Shown here: positions 7,233 through 16,466 of the stretch, one piece after another
Numbering within the stretch: position 1 is the first letter of the stretch
Layout of the letters: every line of letters starts with the position of its first letter
From: DASZPL01 sp035550315
GTDB lineage: Bacteria > Actinomycetota > Actinomycetes > JAFAQI01
Direction: 5' to 3'
DNA length: 28,215 nucleotides
Assembly (NCBI GenBank): GCA_035550315.1
Contig: DASZPL010000129.1
Location: 1 to 28,215 of the forward strand
The notes under the pieces: model-generated
Told to the model about the DNA's origin: nothing
Database searches by the model: none
Seen by the model: only the letters and a program-made list of their open reading frames with translations
Translations under genes and position numbers: made by a program

Positions 7233-7284
7233 CAGCAGCCCCAGTGGCCACAGTGGCGGGCGTCAGGGAGGGATCCGGGGACGC

Positions 7285-8232
7285 TCAGCGCGGGTCGCGT
7301 GCCCGCGGATGAGCCTCGGCGTAGACCTCGCGCAGCCGGTCCACCGTCACCAGCGTGTAGATCTGGGTGGTCGTGACCGAGGCGTGGCCGAGCAGCTCCT
7401 GCACCACCCGGACGTCTGCCCCGCCGTCGAGCAGGTGGGTCGCGAACGAATGGCGCAGGCTGTGCGGGCTCACCCGGGTGCGAACCCCGGCACGCTCCGC
7501 GACGTCGCGCAGGATGGTCCAGGCCGCCTGGCGGGACAACCGCCCGCCACGAAGGTTGAGGAACAGCGCGGCTCGACCCGCCCCGTTGCCCACGAGAGCC
7601 GGCCGTGCCCGACTGAGATAGGCCGAGAGCGCGTCGAGGGCGAACGACCCGACCGGCACCAGTCGATCCTTGCCGCCCTTGCCGTGCAGCATCACCGACT
7701 TGGCGTCGCTGTCGATGTCGTCGACGTCGAGCTCGACCGCCTCGCTCACCCGGGCGCCGGTGCCGTAGAGGAACTCGAGGAGGGCGCGGTCCCGCAGCGC
7801 CTTCGGCGTGCCGTCGAAGCCTGCGGCCTCGAGCATCGCCAGCACGTCGTCGACCGGCAACGCGTGCGGCAGGCGCTGCGGCGGCTTCGGCGGTCGGACC
7901 GCCGCCGCCGGATCGGACTCCGTGAGGCCTTCCCGCTGGGCGAACCGGTGCAGGCCACGGACCGCGATGACGGTCCGCGCTGCCGACGAGGCCGCCAGCG
8001 GCGCCCGGTCCGGCGTCCCGGCGCGAAGCTCGGTGAGAAACGCCGCGACGTCGCGCTCGGACACCGCCCGCAGGTCGTCGATCTGGCGGTCCCTCAGGAA
8101 CTCGGCGTACCGGCGCAGGTCCCGGGCGTAGGCACCGGTGCTGTTGCGGCTCAGGCCGCGCTCGACGGTCAGGTGGTCGAGATAGGTCTGAATCGCCCGC
8201 TGCGGGCGCACCGCTCGGTCGCCGTCGGCCAT
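7285..8232 (-). CDS. xerD: Tyrosine recombinase XerD
   Basis: Resolves chromosome dimers at dif together with XerC, working with FtsK at the septum. The 315-residue protein has an N-terminal SAM-like core-binding domain (about 10-105) and a catalytic domain with every expected residue: R161 (GARVSEA), K185 (HGKGGKDR), H257 and R260 (HSLRHSF), H283 (LLGHAS) and nucleophile Y292 (TQIYT). It starts 4 bp after the ald stop, with AGGG close to the ATG, so it is probably cotranscribed with ald. The location between the Nudix gene/pyrG side and parA-scpAB is the conserved actinobacterial xerD site. Phage integrases share the fold, but synteny and the lack of phage genes argue for XerD. Confidence 0.95.
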   Translation of the reverse strand: MADGDRAVRPQRAIQTYLDHLTVERGLSRNSTGAYARDLRRYAEFLRDRQIDDLRAVSERDVAAFLTELRAGTPDRAPLAASSAARTVIAVRGLHRFAQREGLTESDPAAAVRPPKPPQRLPHALPVDDVLAMLEAAGFDGTPKALRDRALLEFLYGTGARVSEAVELDVDDIDSDAKSVMLHGKGGKDRLVPVGSFALDALSAYLSRARPALVGNGAGRAALFLNLRGGRLSRQAAWTILRDVAERAGVRTRVSPHSLRHSFATHLLDGGADVRVVQELLGHASVTTTQIYTLVTVDRLREVYAEAHPRARDPR

Positions 8233-8236
8233 CGCC

Positions 8237-9352
8237 CTAGTCGAGCAGGTCGGACAGGTCTCGGCTCGGCAGGCCGTGCGCGGCGGCGACGGGCGCGCAC
8301 ACGACCTCCCCCGCCACGACGTTGACCCCCGCGGCGAGCGCGGCGTCAGCGGTCACGGCACGCTGCCAGCCGGATTCGGCGATCCGTTCGGCGTACGGGA
8401 GGGTCACGTTGGTCAGTGCGTGCGTCGAGGTGTGGGGCACGGCACCCGGCATGTTGGCCACGCAGTAGAACACCGCGTCGTGCACCGTGAAGGTCGGGTC
8501 GGAGTGGGTCGTCGGGCGCGTCGACTCGAAGCAGCCGCCCTGGTCCACCGCGATGTCCACGAGCACGGCGCCGGGCTTCATGCGGGCGACCAGGTCATCG
8601 GAGACGAGAGTGGGCGCCTTCGCGCCGGGCACCAGCACCGCGCCGATGACCAAGTCGGCGTCCAGACACGCTCGCTCGACTTCGTAGGCGTTGGAGGCGA
8701 CCGTCTGCAGGTGGCCTTGGTAGATCCGGTCGGCCTGCCGCAGCTTGTCGATGTTCTTGTCCAGCAGGAGCACCTCGGCCTGCATGCCCAAGGCGATCGC
8801 CGCGGCGTTCATGCCGGAGACGCCGGCGCCGAGGACGACCACCTTCGCGGCGTACACCCCCGACACCCCACCCATCAGGACGCCGCGGCCGCCGCGCTCG
8901 CGCTGCAGATGGTGGGCACCGACCTGTGGCGCCATGCGGCCCGCGACCTCACTCATGGGGGCCAGCAGGGGCAACGACCCGTCGGCGAGCTGGACGGTCT
9001 CGTATGCGATCGCGGTGATGCCGGACTCGACGATCGCCTTGGTGCACTCAACGCTCGCGGCGAGGTGGAGGTAGGTGAACAGCACCTGGTCAGAGCGCAT
9101 CCGGTGGTACTCCTGCGCCACCGGTTCCTTGACCTTGCAGACCAGCTCGGCCTCGCCCCACACCGCGTCGGCGTCGGGCAGGATGCGAGCGCCGGCGTCG
9201 ACGTACTCCGAGTCCGGAATCGACGAGCCGACTCCCGCCTCCCGCTCGACGAGAACGTCGTGGCCCAGCCGGACCAGCTCGTGAGCGCCGGCCGGCGTGA
9301 GCGCGACGCGGAACTCGCTGTCCTTGACCTCCCGCGGGATGCCGACCTTCAT
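8237..9352 (-). CDS. ald: Alanine dehydrogenase
   Basis: Catalyses reversible NAD-dependent oxidative deamination of L-alanine to pyruvate and ammonium; in mycobacteria it is linked to alanine use and redox balance under low oxygen. The 371-residue product is full length. R15, K75 (in CKVKEP) and H96 (in TYLHLA) match the known pyruvate-binding and catalytic residues of the M. tuberculosis enzyme. A Rossmann motif, VVVLGAGVSGMNAA, lies around residues 170-184. The 127-bp upstream gap contains a long-range perfect inverted repeat that may be a regulator site. Only a weak AGG precedes the ATG. Confidence 0.96.
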   Translation of the reverse strand: MKVGIPREVKDSEFRVALTPAGAHELVRLGHDVLVEREAGVGSSIPDSEYVDAGARILPDADAVWGEAELVCKVKEPVAQEYHRMRSDQVLFTYLHLAASVECTKAIVESGITAIAYETVQLADGSLPLLAPMSEVAGRMAPQVGAHHLQRERGGRGVLMGGVSGVYAAKVVVLGAGVSGMNAAAIALGMQAEVLLLDKNIDKLRQADRIYQGHLQTVASNAYEVERACLDADLVIGAVLVPGAKAPTLVSDDLVARMKPGAVLVDIAVDQGGCFESTRPTTHSDPTFTVHDAVFYCVANMPGAVPHTSTHALTNVTLPYAERIAESGWQRAVTADAALAAGVNVVAGEVVCAPVAAAHGLPSRDLSDLLD

Positions 9353-9411
9353 GGACCTATCGAATCACTCCCTGCCCGCCGCGCCCCGCCCGCCGCGCCT
9401 CTGCACGAAGC

Positions 9412-9481
9412 AGCACACAACGTTCCTTTCGGTGCCCCGATACGCCCCCGGATGTCCGGTTCGGGCGCGTCGTTGTGTGCT
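9412..9481. repeat. 11-bp perfect inverted repeat upstream of ald
   Basis: The left arm AGCACACAACG (9412-9422) and right arm CGTTGTGTGCT (9471-9481) are exact reverse complements separated by 48 bp, about 59 bp centre to centre. They occupy the ald promoter region, and the right arm overlaps the last codon and stop of the Nudix gene. Paired distant sites are typical of Lrp/AsnC-type regulators, which control ald in mycobacteria (AldR); that link is inferred. A further dyad, CCGGATGTCCGG, lies between the arms at 9448-9459. Confidence 0.5.
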
Positions 9482-10112
9482 ACTTCGGGGGGAAGCGCTC
9501 CGGCCAGGGGGCGTCGGCGGGCCGCAACCCGGTGTACGACGAGCGTGCGGCGGCAGCGCACGCCAGGATGCCCATGGCGGCTAGCGGGTTGTGGAGCCGG
9601 CCGTCGAGCACCGCCGACACCGCCTCGCCGAGCGCCACCCACCGAATGGGCATGTCCGCTTCTTCCGCCTCACCGACGAACCGGGTCTGGGTCGACTCGC
9701 GGACGTCGCGCGCGAGATACACCCGCACTGCCTCCTCGCTGCCTCCCGGCGTCGTGAAGGCGTCGACCAGGACGTCCCAGCGCTCGGCTTCGAGGTGGGC
9801 CTCCTCGTGCAGCTCGCGGCGCGCCGCGACGAGCGGGTCCTCCCCCGCCACGTCGAGCAGGCCGGCCGGAGGCTCCCACAAGAAGTGGCCGACCGGGTGG
9901 CGGTACTGCCTGAGCAGCAAGATCTCTTCGCGGTCATTCATCGCGATGACGCCGACCGCGCCCGGATGCATTACGACGTCGCGGGCCGCGAGCGAGCCGT
10001 CGGGCATCCGCACCTGGTCGACGCGTACCGCGATGACCCGCCCGGACCGGAACACCGTCTCGCTGCCGGCGGTGTCGAACTGCTCGGTCGGCTCGTCGCG
10101 CAGGTCGCTCAC
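9480..10112 (-). CDS. Nudix hydrolase, ADP-ribose pyrophosphatase type
   Basis: Probably hydrolyses ADP-ribose or a related nucleoside diphosphate sugar to AMP and a sugar phosphate. The 210-residue protein matches the Rv1700 position and type (pyrG-nudix-xerD order). The Nudix box begins at G84 (PPAGLLDVAGE) and has E91, R99-E100 and E103-E104, the metal-binding glutamates. The usual Gly of the EExG signature is His (EEAHL, H106). The start is a GTG at 10112 without a clear Shine-Dalgarno, 29 bp after the pyrG stop, so it is probably cotranscribed with pyrG. Substrate specificity cannot be fixed from the sequence. Confidence 0.92.
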   Translation of the reverse strand: MSDLRDEPTEQFDTAGSETVFRSGRVIAVRVDQVRMPDGSLAARDVVMHPGAVGVIAMNDREEILLLRQYRHPVGHFLWEPPAGLLDVAGEDPLVAARRELHEEAHLEAERWDVLVDAFTTPGGSEEAVRVYLARDVRESTQTRFVGEAEEADMPIRWVALGEAVSAVLDGRLHNPLAAMGILACAAAARSSYTGLRPADAPWPERFPPK

Positions 10113-10125
10113 GTGACGAGTGTGC

Positions 10126-10141
10126 CCGGTGCGGGCACCGG
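10126..10141 (-). terminator. Stem-loop directly after the pyrG stop codon
   Basis: CCGGTGC and GCACCGG are perfect 7-bp arms separated by 2 nt (effectively a 6-bp stem with a 4-nt loop), starting immediately after the pyrG TAG. No U-run follows, so it may attenuate or stabilise the transcript rather than stop it outright. The Nudix start lies 13 nt downstream. Confidence 0.35.
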
Positions 10142-11875
<1,734 letters not shown>

Positions 11876-11878
11876 GGA

Positions 11879-11906
11879 CTGTCACGCTAACACCGACCGA
11901 TGACAG
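11879..11906 (-). promoter_or_regulatory. Putative leaderless pyrG promoter with a flanking dyad
   Basis: On the minus strand TAGCGT (11884-11889) lies 8 nt before the pyrG GTG, so the transcript would start at or within 1-2 nt of it. CTGTCA (11879-11884) and TGACAG (11901-11906) form a 6-bp perfect inverted repeat, 22 bp between centres, spanning the -10 and spacer. CTGTCATCG followed by 8 nt and TAGCGT weakly resembles the RecA-independent damage promoter (TTGTCRGTG-N8-TANNNT, 6 of 9 positions), which may be chance. Confidence 0.4.
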
Positions 11907-11938
11907 GCTCGTTAACGACCGCCGCGTGTCTCGGACGA

Positions 11939-13030
11939 TCAGCCGGTCGATTCGCGCAGTGACCGGTAGGTCGCGGCAAGCTCGGCGACCGCATCGTCCA
12001 CCGACGGCCACCCGGCGGCCTGCGCACGCCCGGCCGCAGCCAGCCGCCCGGCGAGCTCGTGGTCGGCCAGGACCTGGTCGAGCGCGTCGCCGAGCGCAGC
12101 CGCGTCGCCGACGGGCACGAACAGCGCCGCGTCACCCACCAGCTCGGGCAGCCCGCCGACCGCGGTGGTCACGAGCGGTACGCCGGCCCGCAGTGCCTCT
12201 TGCGCGACGAGCGAGCGTGCCTCCCAGCTGCTCGGCAGCGCCACCACATCGGCAACCGTGAGCAGGTCAGCCACGTCAGAACGCGCGCCAAGCAGCACGA
12301 CCGGCGCTGCGGTCGCGGTGATCTGTGCGCGAAGGCGTGCCTCGTCCGGACCGTCGCCGGCCACCACGACGAGCGGCGAGTCGCTGCGCCCGGCCCACCG
12401 GCTGCTGGCCGCGACGAGTACGTCGAGTCGCTTCTGGGCTTGCAGCCGCCCCACCGCCAGGACGATGCGGCGGTCGTCGGCGCCGAGCTCCGCTCGGACC
12501 TGCTCAGGAGACCGCCTGGCGGGCGTGAGGGGCGGCGCGACCACGAACGTCGTCGCGGCCGTTCTGGCGCCGGCGCGCATCGCCGCCTGTGTCAGGTCGG
12601 TTGACGCGCCGAGGGTGAGGTCGGCGCAACGGGCGACGTAGCGCTCGAGCGCGGCGTGGGCCCGTCGCGCCCGCCCGACGGTCAGCGGCGCGTTGTGCCA
12701 GGTCACGACCAGAGCGCTGGTTGCCGGTCGAGCGGCCGCGATCGCGCCCGCCCGCAGCCCGTGCGCGTGGACCACGTCGAAACCGCGCGCAAGCTTGCGC
12801 AGCCGCCGTCGCGACGCCAGCACGACGTCCGGCCTGGATCGCGACGTCGAAAGCAGCTCCTTGCCCACTCCGGGCGGGTCCCCGACCGCGGTCAACGCCG
12901 ACGCCGGGCCGCACACCGCGGCGGCGACGCCGTACCGGCCCAGTCGCTCCGCGAGGACCGCGACGTGTCGGCCGATGCCGCCCTCGGTCTCGCCCACGAC
13001 GAGCAGGGCCTTCAGGGGCCGGTCAGCCAC
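11939..13030 (-). CDS. GT4-family glycosyltransferase
   Basis: A retaining GT-B glycosyltransferase that would transfer a sugar from a nucleotide-sugar donor at the inner membrane face. The 363-residue protein has the N-terminal GGIGRHVAVLAERL acceptor-side motif (about 17-30), FDVVHAHGLRAG at 84-94, and the donor site: LAVGRLQAQKRLD with K200, and the E-x7-E pair E270/E278 in SSWEARSLVAQEAL. The GTG start overlaps the MurJ-family stop (GTGGCTGA), so it is translationally coupled as the last gene of the steA operon. Donor and acceptor are unknown. Its context suggests it extends a lipid-linked sugar made by the neighbouring MraY/WecA-like protein. Confidence 0.9.
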   Translation of the reverse strand: MADRPLKALLVVGETEGGIGRHVAVLAERLGRYGVAAAVCGPASALTAVGDPPGVGKELLSTSRSRPDVVLASRRRLRKLARGFDVVHAHGLRAGAIAAARPATSALVVTWHNAPLTVGRARRAHAALERYVARCADLTLGASTDLTQAAMRAGARTAATTFVVAPPLTPARRSPEQVRAELGADDRRIVLAVGRLQAQKRLDVLVAASSRWAGRSDSPLVVVAGDGPDEARLRAQITATAAPVVLLGARSDVADLLTVADVVALPSSWEARSLVAQEALRAGVPLVTTAVGGLPELVGDAALFVPVGDAAALGDALDQVLADHELAGRLAAAGRAQAAGWPSVDDAVAELAATYRSLRESTG

Positions 13031-14669
13031 GGCGAACCCTCAGGCGCACCAGCAGGACGTTGACGGTCGGCCGGTCGAGCAGGGTGGCGAAAAGACCGTG
13101 GATGCCGACCGCCACCGCACCGACGACCACCGCGAGCGCGAGGTTCGCGGCAACTCCCGCGGGCCGGAACTGATGGGCGATCAGCCACCCGCCGGCTGCC
13201 GCGGCGCCGCCGCCGGTGATGGCGGTGACCAGAGACCGTCGGGCCCCGGCCAGGGACGCGGCGCCACTGGAACGCACGACGCTGATCACCAGCCAGACGC
13301 CGGTGACGGTCACCCCGAGGGAGGTGCCGATGCCGATCGCCGCGACGATCCACGCCCGCGGCATCACCACGCACGACACCACGTCGGCGACGATCGCCAC
13401 GATCCAGCCGCCGATCGACGCGGTCGCCGGCGTACGCGCGTTGCCCTGCGCGTACAGCGCCCTCGACAACAGCGCGAACAGCGCGTAGCCCGGCAGTCCC
13501 GGGGCGAAGGCGACCAGACCCCGGCTCAGCAGCGCCGGCGACGCGTGCCCGGGAGCGCCGAGGACCACGACCCGCGCCAACGGCTCGGCGGTCGCGACGA
13601 TCACGGCCGTTGCCGCGCCGGCGACCACCAGCATGACCCGGGCGGTGCGGGCCAGGGTTGCGGCGTACGCCGCGCGAGCGCCGTCCTGCCACGCCGCGGT
13701 GAGCCCGGGAAACGAGCTGGTCGCCAACGGTACGGCGGCGACCGCCCACGGCACGGTGAACACCGTCCACGCCAAGTCGTAGATCACCACCGAGCCGTCG
13801 GCGCCCCGCGCGTTCGCCAACCTGATCACCACCGCGGTCCACAGGTCCTGGCTGCCGAGGATCAAGGCGCCGGACACCGCCATCCGCCGAATCGTCGTGG
13901 CCACCCCTGGCGGGAACCGGTAGCTCGGGCGCAGCCGCAGCTGGAGCCGGGCGGCGGGGAACGCCATCGGGATGAGCAACGCGGCGACGCCGAGGGTCGT
14001 GCCCACCGACAGGATCAGCTCGTGGGTGCGGGTCAGCGAGAGCAGGTTCGTCTCCTGATGCGCGGCGACGCCGGCGAACACGCCGTACGCGACGATCACG
14101 ACCACGCTCGACACGAGCGGCCCGAGCGCCGGGCCGAGGAACCGGCGGTGTGCCTGGAGCAATCCGATGAACACCACCGCGATGCCGTAGAGGACGACCT
14201 GCGGCATGAAGACCGCCAGCATGCGGGTCCCAACCGCGACCTCTTCGTGGACCGAACAGCCGGGATGGCCGCCGCCCACCAGCACGCTCATCAGCGGCTT
14301 CGTGATCACCAGCCCGACGAGCATCACGGGCACCAGCAGCGTCGCCGCCCAGGTGAGCAACGCGGATGCGGTCTGGCTCACCCGTTCGCGGTCGCCGGCC
14401 GCCGCCGGCCCGGCGATCACCGGGACGACGAGGCTGGACAGGGCGCCACCGGCCACGATGTCGAAGACGATGTTGGGCACCGTGTTCGCGGTGAAGTAGG
14501 TGTCGCCGAGACAGCTCGGGCCGACCGTTCGGGCGAAGACGATGATCCGGGCGAACCCAGCAAGCCGCGCCAACACGGTCACCGCCGCAATGAGGACCGC
14601 GGCCCGGGCAATACTGGTGCCTGGTCGCGGCGGCGGGGTCAGCTCCTCGAGCGCGACCTCATCGGCCAC
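13023..14669 (-). CDS. murJ: MurJ/MviN-family lipid-linked oligosaccharide flippase
   Basis: A MOP-superfamily exporter; MurJ flips undecaprenyl-linked precursors across the membrane. The 548-residue product has about 14 hydrophobic segments. Its first helices, with VTVLARLAGFARIIVFARTVG and then YFTANTVPNIVFDIVAGGALSS, are typical MurJ/MviN signatures. The start taken is GTG 14669, which overlaps the upstream stop (GTGGCCGATGA) and yields a normal family length; longer in-frame starts give an improbable Arg/Pro/Ser-rich N-terminus inside the neighbouring gene. Many actinobacteria carry another MurJ elsewhere near oriC. The link here to a MraY/WecA-like enzyme and a GT4 suggests this copy may flip a different lipid-linked glycan. 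The symbol denotes the family, not a proven lipid II role. Confidence 0.88.
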   Translation of the reverse strand: MADEVALEELTPPPRPGTSIARAAVLIAAVTVLARLAGFARIIVFARTVGPSCLGDTYFTANTVPNIVFDIVAGGALSSLVVPVIAGPAAAGDRERVSQTASALLTWAATLLVPVMLVGLVITKPLMSVLVGGGHPGCSVHEEVAVGTRMLAVFMPQVVLYGIAVVFIGLLQAHRRFLGPALGPLVSSVVVIVAYGVFAGVAAHQETNLLSLTRTHELILSVGTTLGVAALLIPMAFPAARLQLRLRPSYRFPPGVATTIRRMAVSGALILGSQDLWTAVVIRLANARGADGSVVIYDLAWTVFTVPWAVAAVPLATSSFPGLTAAWQDGARAAYAATLARTARVMLVVAGAATAVIVATAEPLARVVVLGAPGHASPALLSRGLVAFAPGLPGYALFALLSRALYAQGNARTPATASIGGWIVAIVADVVSCVVMPRAWIVAAIGIGTSLGVTVTGVWLVISVVRSSGAASLAGARRSLVTAITGGGAAAAGGWLIAHQFRPAGVAANLALAVVVGAVAVGIHGLFATLLDRPTVNVLLVRLRVRRG

Positions 14670-15525
14670 GACGGTCCCGGACCCGGCCCAGCCCGTCGAT
14701 GGCCCGCAGCACCGGGTTCGCCTCGATGACGGCGCTGAAGCTGGTCCGCTCGCTCGCCAGCGTGGCGGCGACGACGCCACCGGCGGCGGCGATCCGGGCG
14801 AGTCGGGACGGGCGCGTCGCCAGCGACCACCCCAACGTCGCTCCCAGCGTGCCGGCGCCGCAGTCCCCCAGCATCGCGGATTCGCGTACGTCGGGACCGA
14901 GTGCGGCAGCAGCGGCCGAGCCGGCAACGCTGGCGATCGCACGGGCAGACGGATCGCCCGCTCGACTCAGAGCGACCGCCGCCAGGCCGGTCACCTTGGC
15001 GGCTCGGCCTGGCCGAAGGTCGAAGAGGTTGACCAGGTTCGCGGTTCCTGCCACCAGCACGGTGCCCAGGATCGCGTCGACGGGCTTGCGATGTTGCCGG
15101 TGAGACGCCGCCGCCGCCACGCTCCCGATCGTCACGAGCTTCACCATGCCGGTGGTGACGCGGCCGTCCCGTAGCGCCGCGAGGTGCCCGCCGAGGCCGC
15201 GCGCGTGGCTGTCGCCGTACCTGTCGTCGTAGGCGCCGACGAGGCCGATCGCGGCGACGGAAAGGAGCGCACGGCGGCGTGGCGGCGGCATGGCCGCGGC
15301 GAGCCCGGCCACCGCGCCCGCGGTGACCGCGGGACCGAGCAGCAGGCTGACGTCACGATCCCGGAAGTTCTGCCTGCGCCACGCCGGGTCACCGGCGACT
15401 GGCGAGGACCGCAGCCAGCGCCACACCGCCGCGGTGGTCAGCCCGGCTACCGGTCCGGCGAGCCGGCCGAGCACGCCGGAGGCGCGCTTGCGCGGATGCC
15501 GGTCGCGCCCCTTGCGAGTGATCAC
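14659..15525 (-). CDS. MraY/WecA-like polyprenyl-phosphate sugar-1-phosphate transferase-like membrane protein
   Basis: This family attaches a sugar-1-phosphate from a UDP-sugar to polyprenyl phosphate, which starts a lipid-linked glycan. The 288-residue protein is shorter than MraY (about 360) and has roughly 6-8 hydrophobic segments. It keeps the first aspartate pair (AYDDRYGD, D100-D101), NLFDLRPGRA at 166-175 in place of the usual NLxDGxDGLA, and LGDCGAGTLGATLG around 219-232 in place of GDxGS..LG. The HHH loop of true MraY is absent. The GTG start overlaps the steB stop (GTGA), and the 3' end overlaps the flippase gene by 11 bp. Substrate unknown; related compact proteins with the NLFDLRPGRA-type motif occur in other Gram-positives. 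Confidence 0.82.
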   Translation of the reverse strand: MITRKGRDRHPRKRASGVLGRLAGPVAGLTTAAVWRWLRSSPVAGDPAWRRQNFRDRDVSLLLGPAVTAGAVAGLAAAMPPPRRRALLSVAAIGLVGAYDDRYGDSHARGLGGHLAALRDGRVTTGMVKLVTIGSVAAAASHRQHRKPVDAILGTVLVAGTANLVNLFDLRPGRAAKVTGLAAVALSRAGDPSARAIASVAGSAAAAALGPDVRESAMLGDCGAGTLGATLGWSLATRPSRLARIAAAGGVVAATLASERTSFSAVIEANPVLRAIDGLGRVRDRRGR

Positions 15526-16466
15526 GGCGACGGGCTCACGGTGGGCAACGGCTGCTTCTGTGACGCGCCGTACTGACCGGTGGTGCCGGCAGGAGCCTGG
15601 GACAACGCCAGGACGGTCGCGATCCGGCCGATGGGCGTCTCGTCGGAGTCCACCGTCGACACCGTTGCGGACAGCGAGGAGTCCTGGCGGATCGAGGGCA
15701 GCACCCCGTTGTTCGCGCCGGACTGAAGCGTCGGCGAAGCCACGACGACCCCGCTGGAATCGCGGCGCAGCGCCGTTGCCATGCCGATCAGGTCGCTGTC
15801 CTGTTGCACGGCGGCGGCCGATCCGTCAGGGGCGGACCCGAGCGGGACGAGCAGCACCGCCAGGTCAGCGGGATGGGCCGGCGGGTCGCCTTGGATCGTG
15901 ATCATGTTGCCGTCGGAGAGCGTGCTCAGGATCGTGTCGATCTGGCGTGACGACGGCGTCCGCAGGCCCGGGCGCGCCACCAGCGCGCGTGCCAGCTCCG
16001 TCGCGGCCTGGACCGCGCCGTCGGCGTGAGGCAGGCGCCTGGTGCCCGCGAGCTGCTGTGCCAGCTGCCCGAGGGTGTCGTCCTGGTCGGGATCGAGGTA
16101 GGACGACTGAAGCTGGACGTTCGCGGTCACGGTTGCGCCGGCGGAGGCGAGCGTGGTCATCAGCGCCGAGCGCGCGCCGCTGTCGACACCGGGTGCGGAC
16201 ACCACCGCGACGCCCGCGTCGACGAGCCGGCCGCTGACCGCGAACGGCTCGACCGCAGACGCGAACGCCTGCTGCGTGGACAGCTCGGCGTTGAGGGTGT
16301 CCTTCTGGTTCTCCAGGGACTGGTTGTCGGCAGTCACCCGGTTTGCCTGTTGGCGCAGGCTGTGGGTGACCGTGCTCTGCAAGCTCGTGCTGCCGAGGAA
16401 CAGCCCGAGCGCCAGCGCCAGGAACACGGCGACCAGCGAGACGATGTGGTATCGGAAATCGATCAC
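15522..16466 (-). CDS. steB: SteB/MctB-family protein (cell separation; annotated in some species as copper transporter)
   Basis: A 314-residue protein with one N-terminal membrane helix (VSLVAVFLALALGLFLGS, about 9-26) and a coiled-coil stretch (about 35-70, with NRVTADNQSLENQKDTLNAEL). A secreted-side domain follows, with a Pro/Ser/Thr tail. It corresponds to C. glutamicum SteB, which with SteA controls septal peptidoglycan hydrolysis, and to Rv1698 (MctB), described as an outer-membrane copper channel. The single signal-anchor and coiled coil fit a SteA-binding division protein; no copper motif is evident. The GTG start overlaps the steA stop (GTGA), so the two are cotranslated. Confidence 0.9.
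   Translation of the reverse strand: MIDFRYHIVSLVAVFLALALGLFLGSTSLQSTVTHSLRQQANRVTADNQSLENQKDTLNAELSTQQAFASAVEPFAVSGRLVDAGVAVVSAPGVDSGARSALMTTLASAGATVTANVQLQSSYLDPDQDDTLGQLAQQLAGTRRLPHADGAVQAATELARALVARPGLRTPSSRQIDTILSTLSDGNMITIQGDPPAHPADLAVLLVPLGSAPDGSAAAVQQDSDLIGMATALRRDSSGVVVASPTLQSGANNGVLPSIRQDSSLSATVSTVDSDETPIGRIATVLALSQAPAGTTGQYGASQKQPLPTVSPSP

Noticed and set aside
7113..7284. parS site for the ParA system
   Set aside because: No sequence close to TGTTTCACGTGAAACA was seen here or near parA, consistent with an orphan ParA.
12693..14729. 678-codon open frame on the plus strand opposite the GT4 and MurJ-family genes
   Set aside because: It is antisense to two well-supported genes. Its translation is Arg/Asp/His/Gly-rich low complexity, as expected for the complement of GC-biased codons, with no recognisable domain.
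15522..16466. Calling SteB a copper transporter
   Set aside because: The single membrane anchor plus coiled coil and the tight link to steA fit a cell-separation protein better. The copper annotation comes from the M. tuberculosis homologue, and no metal motif is visible.
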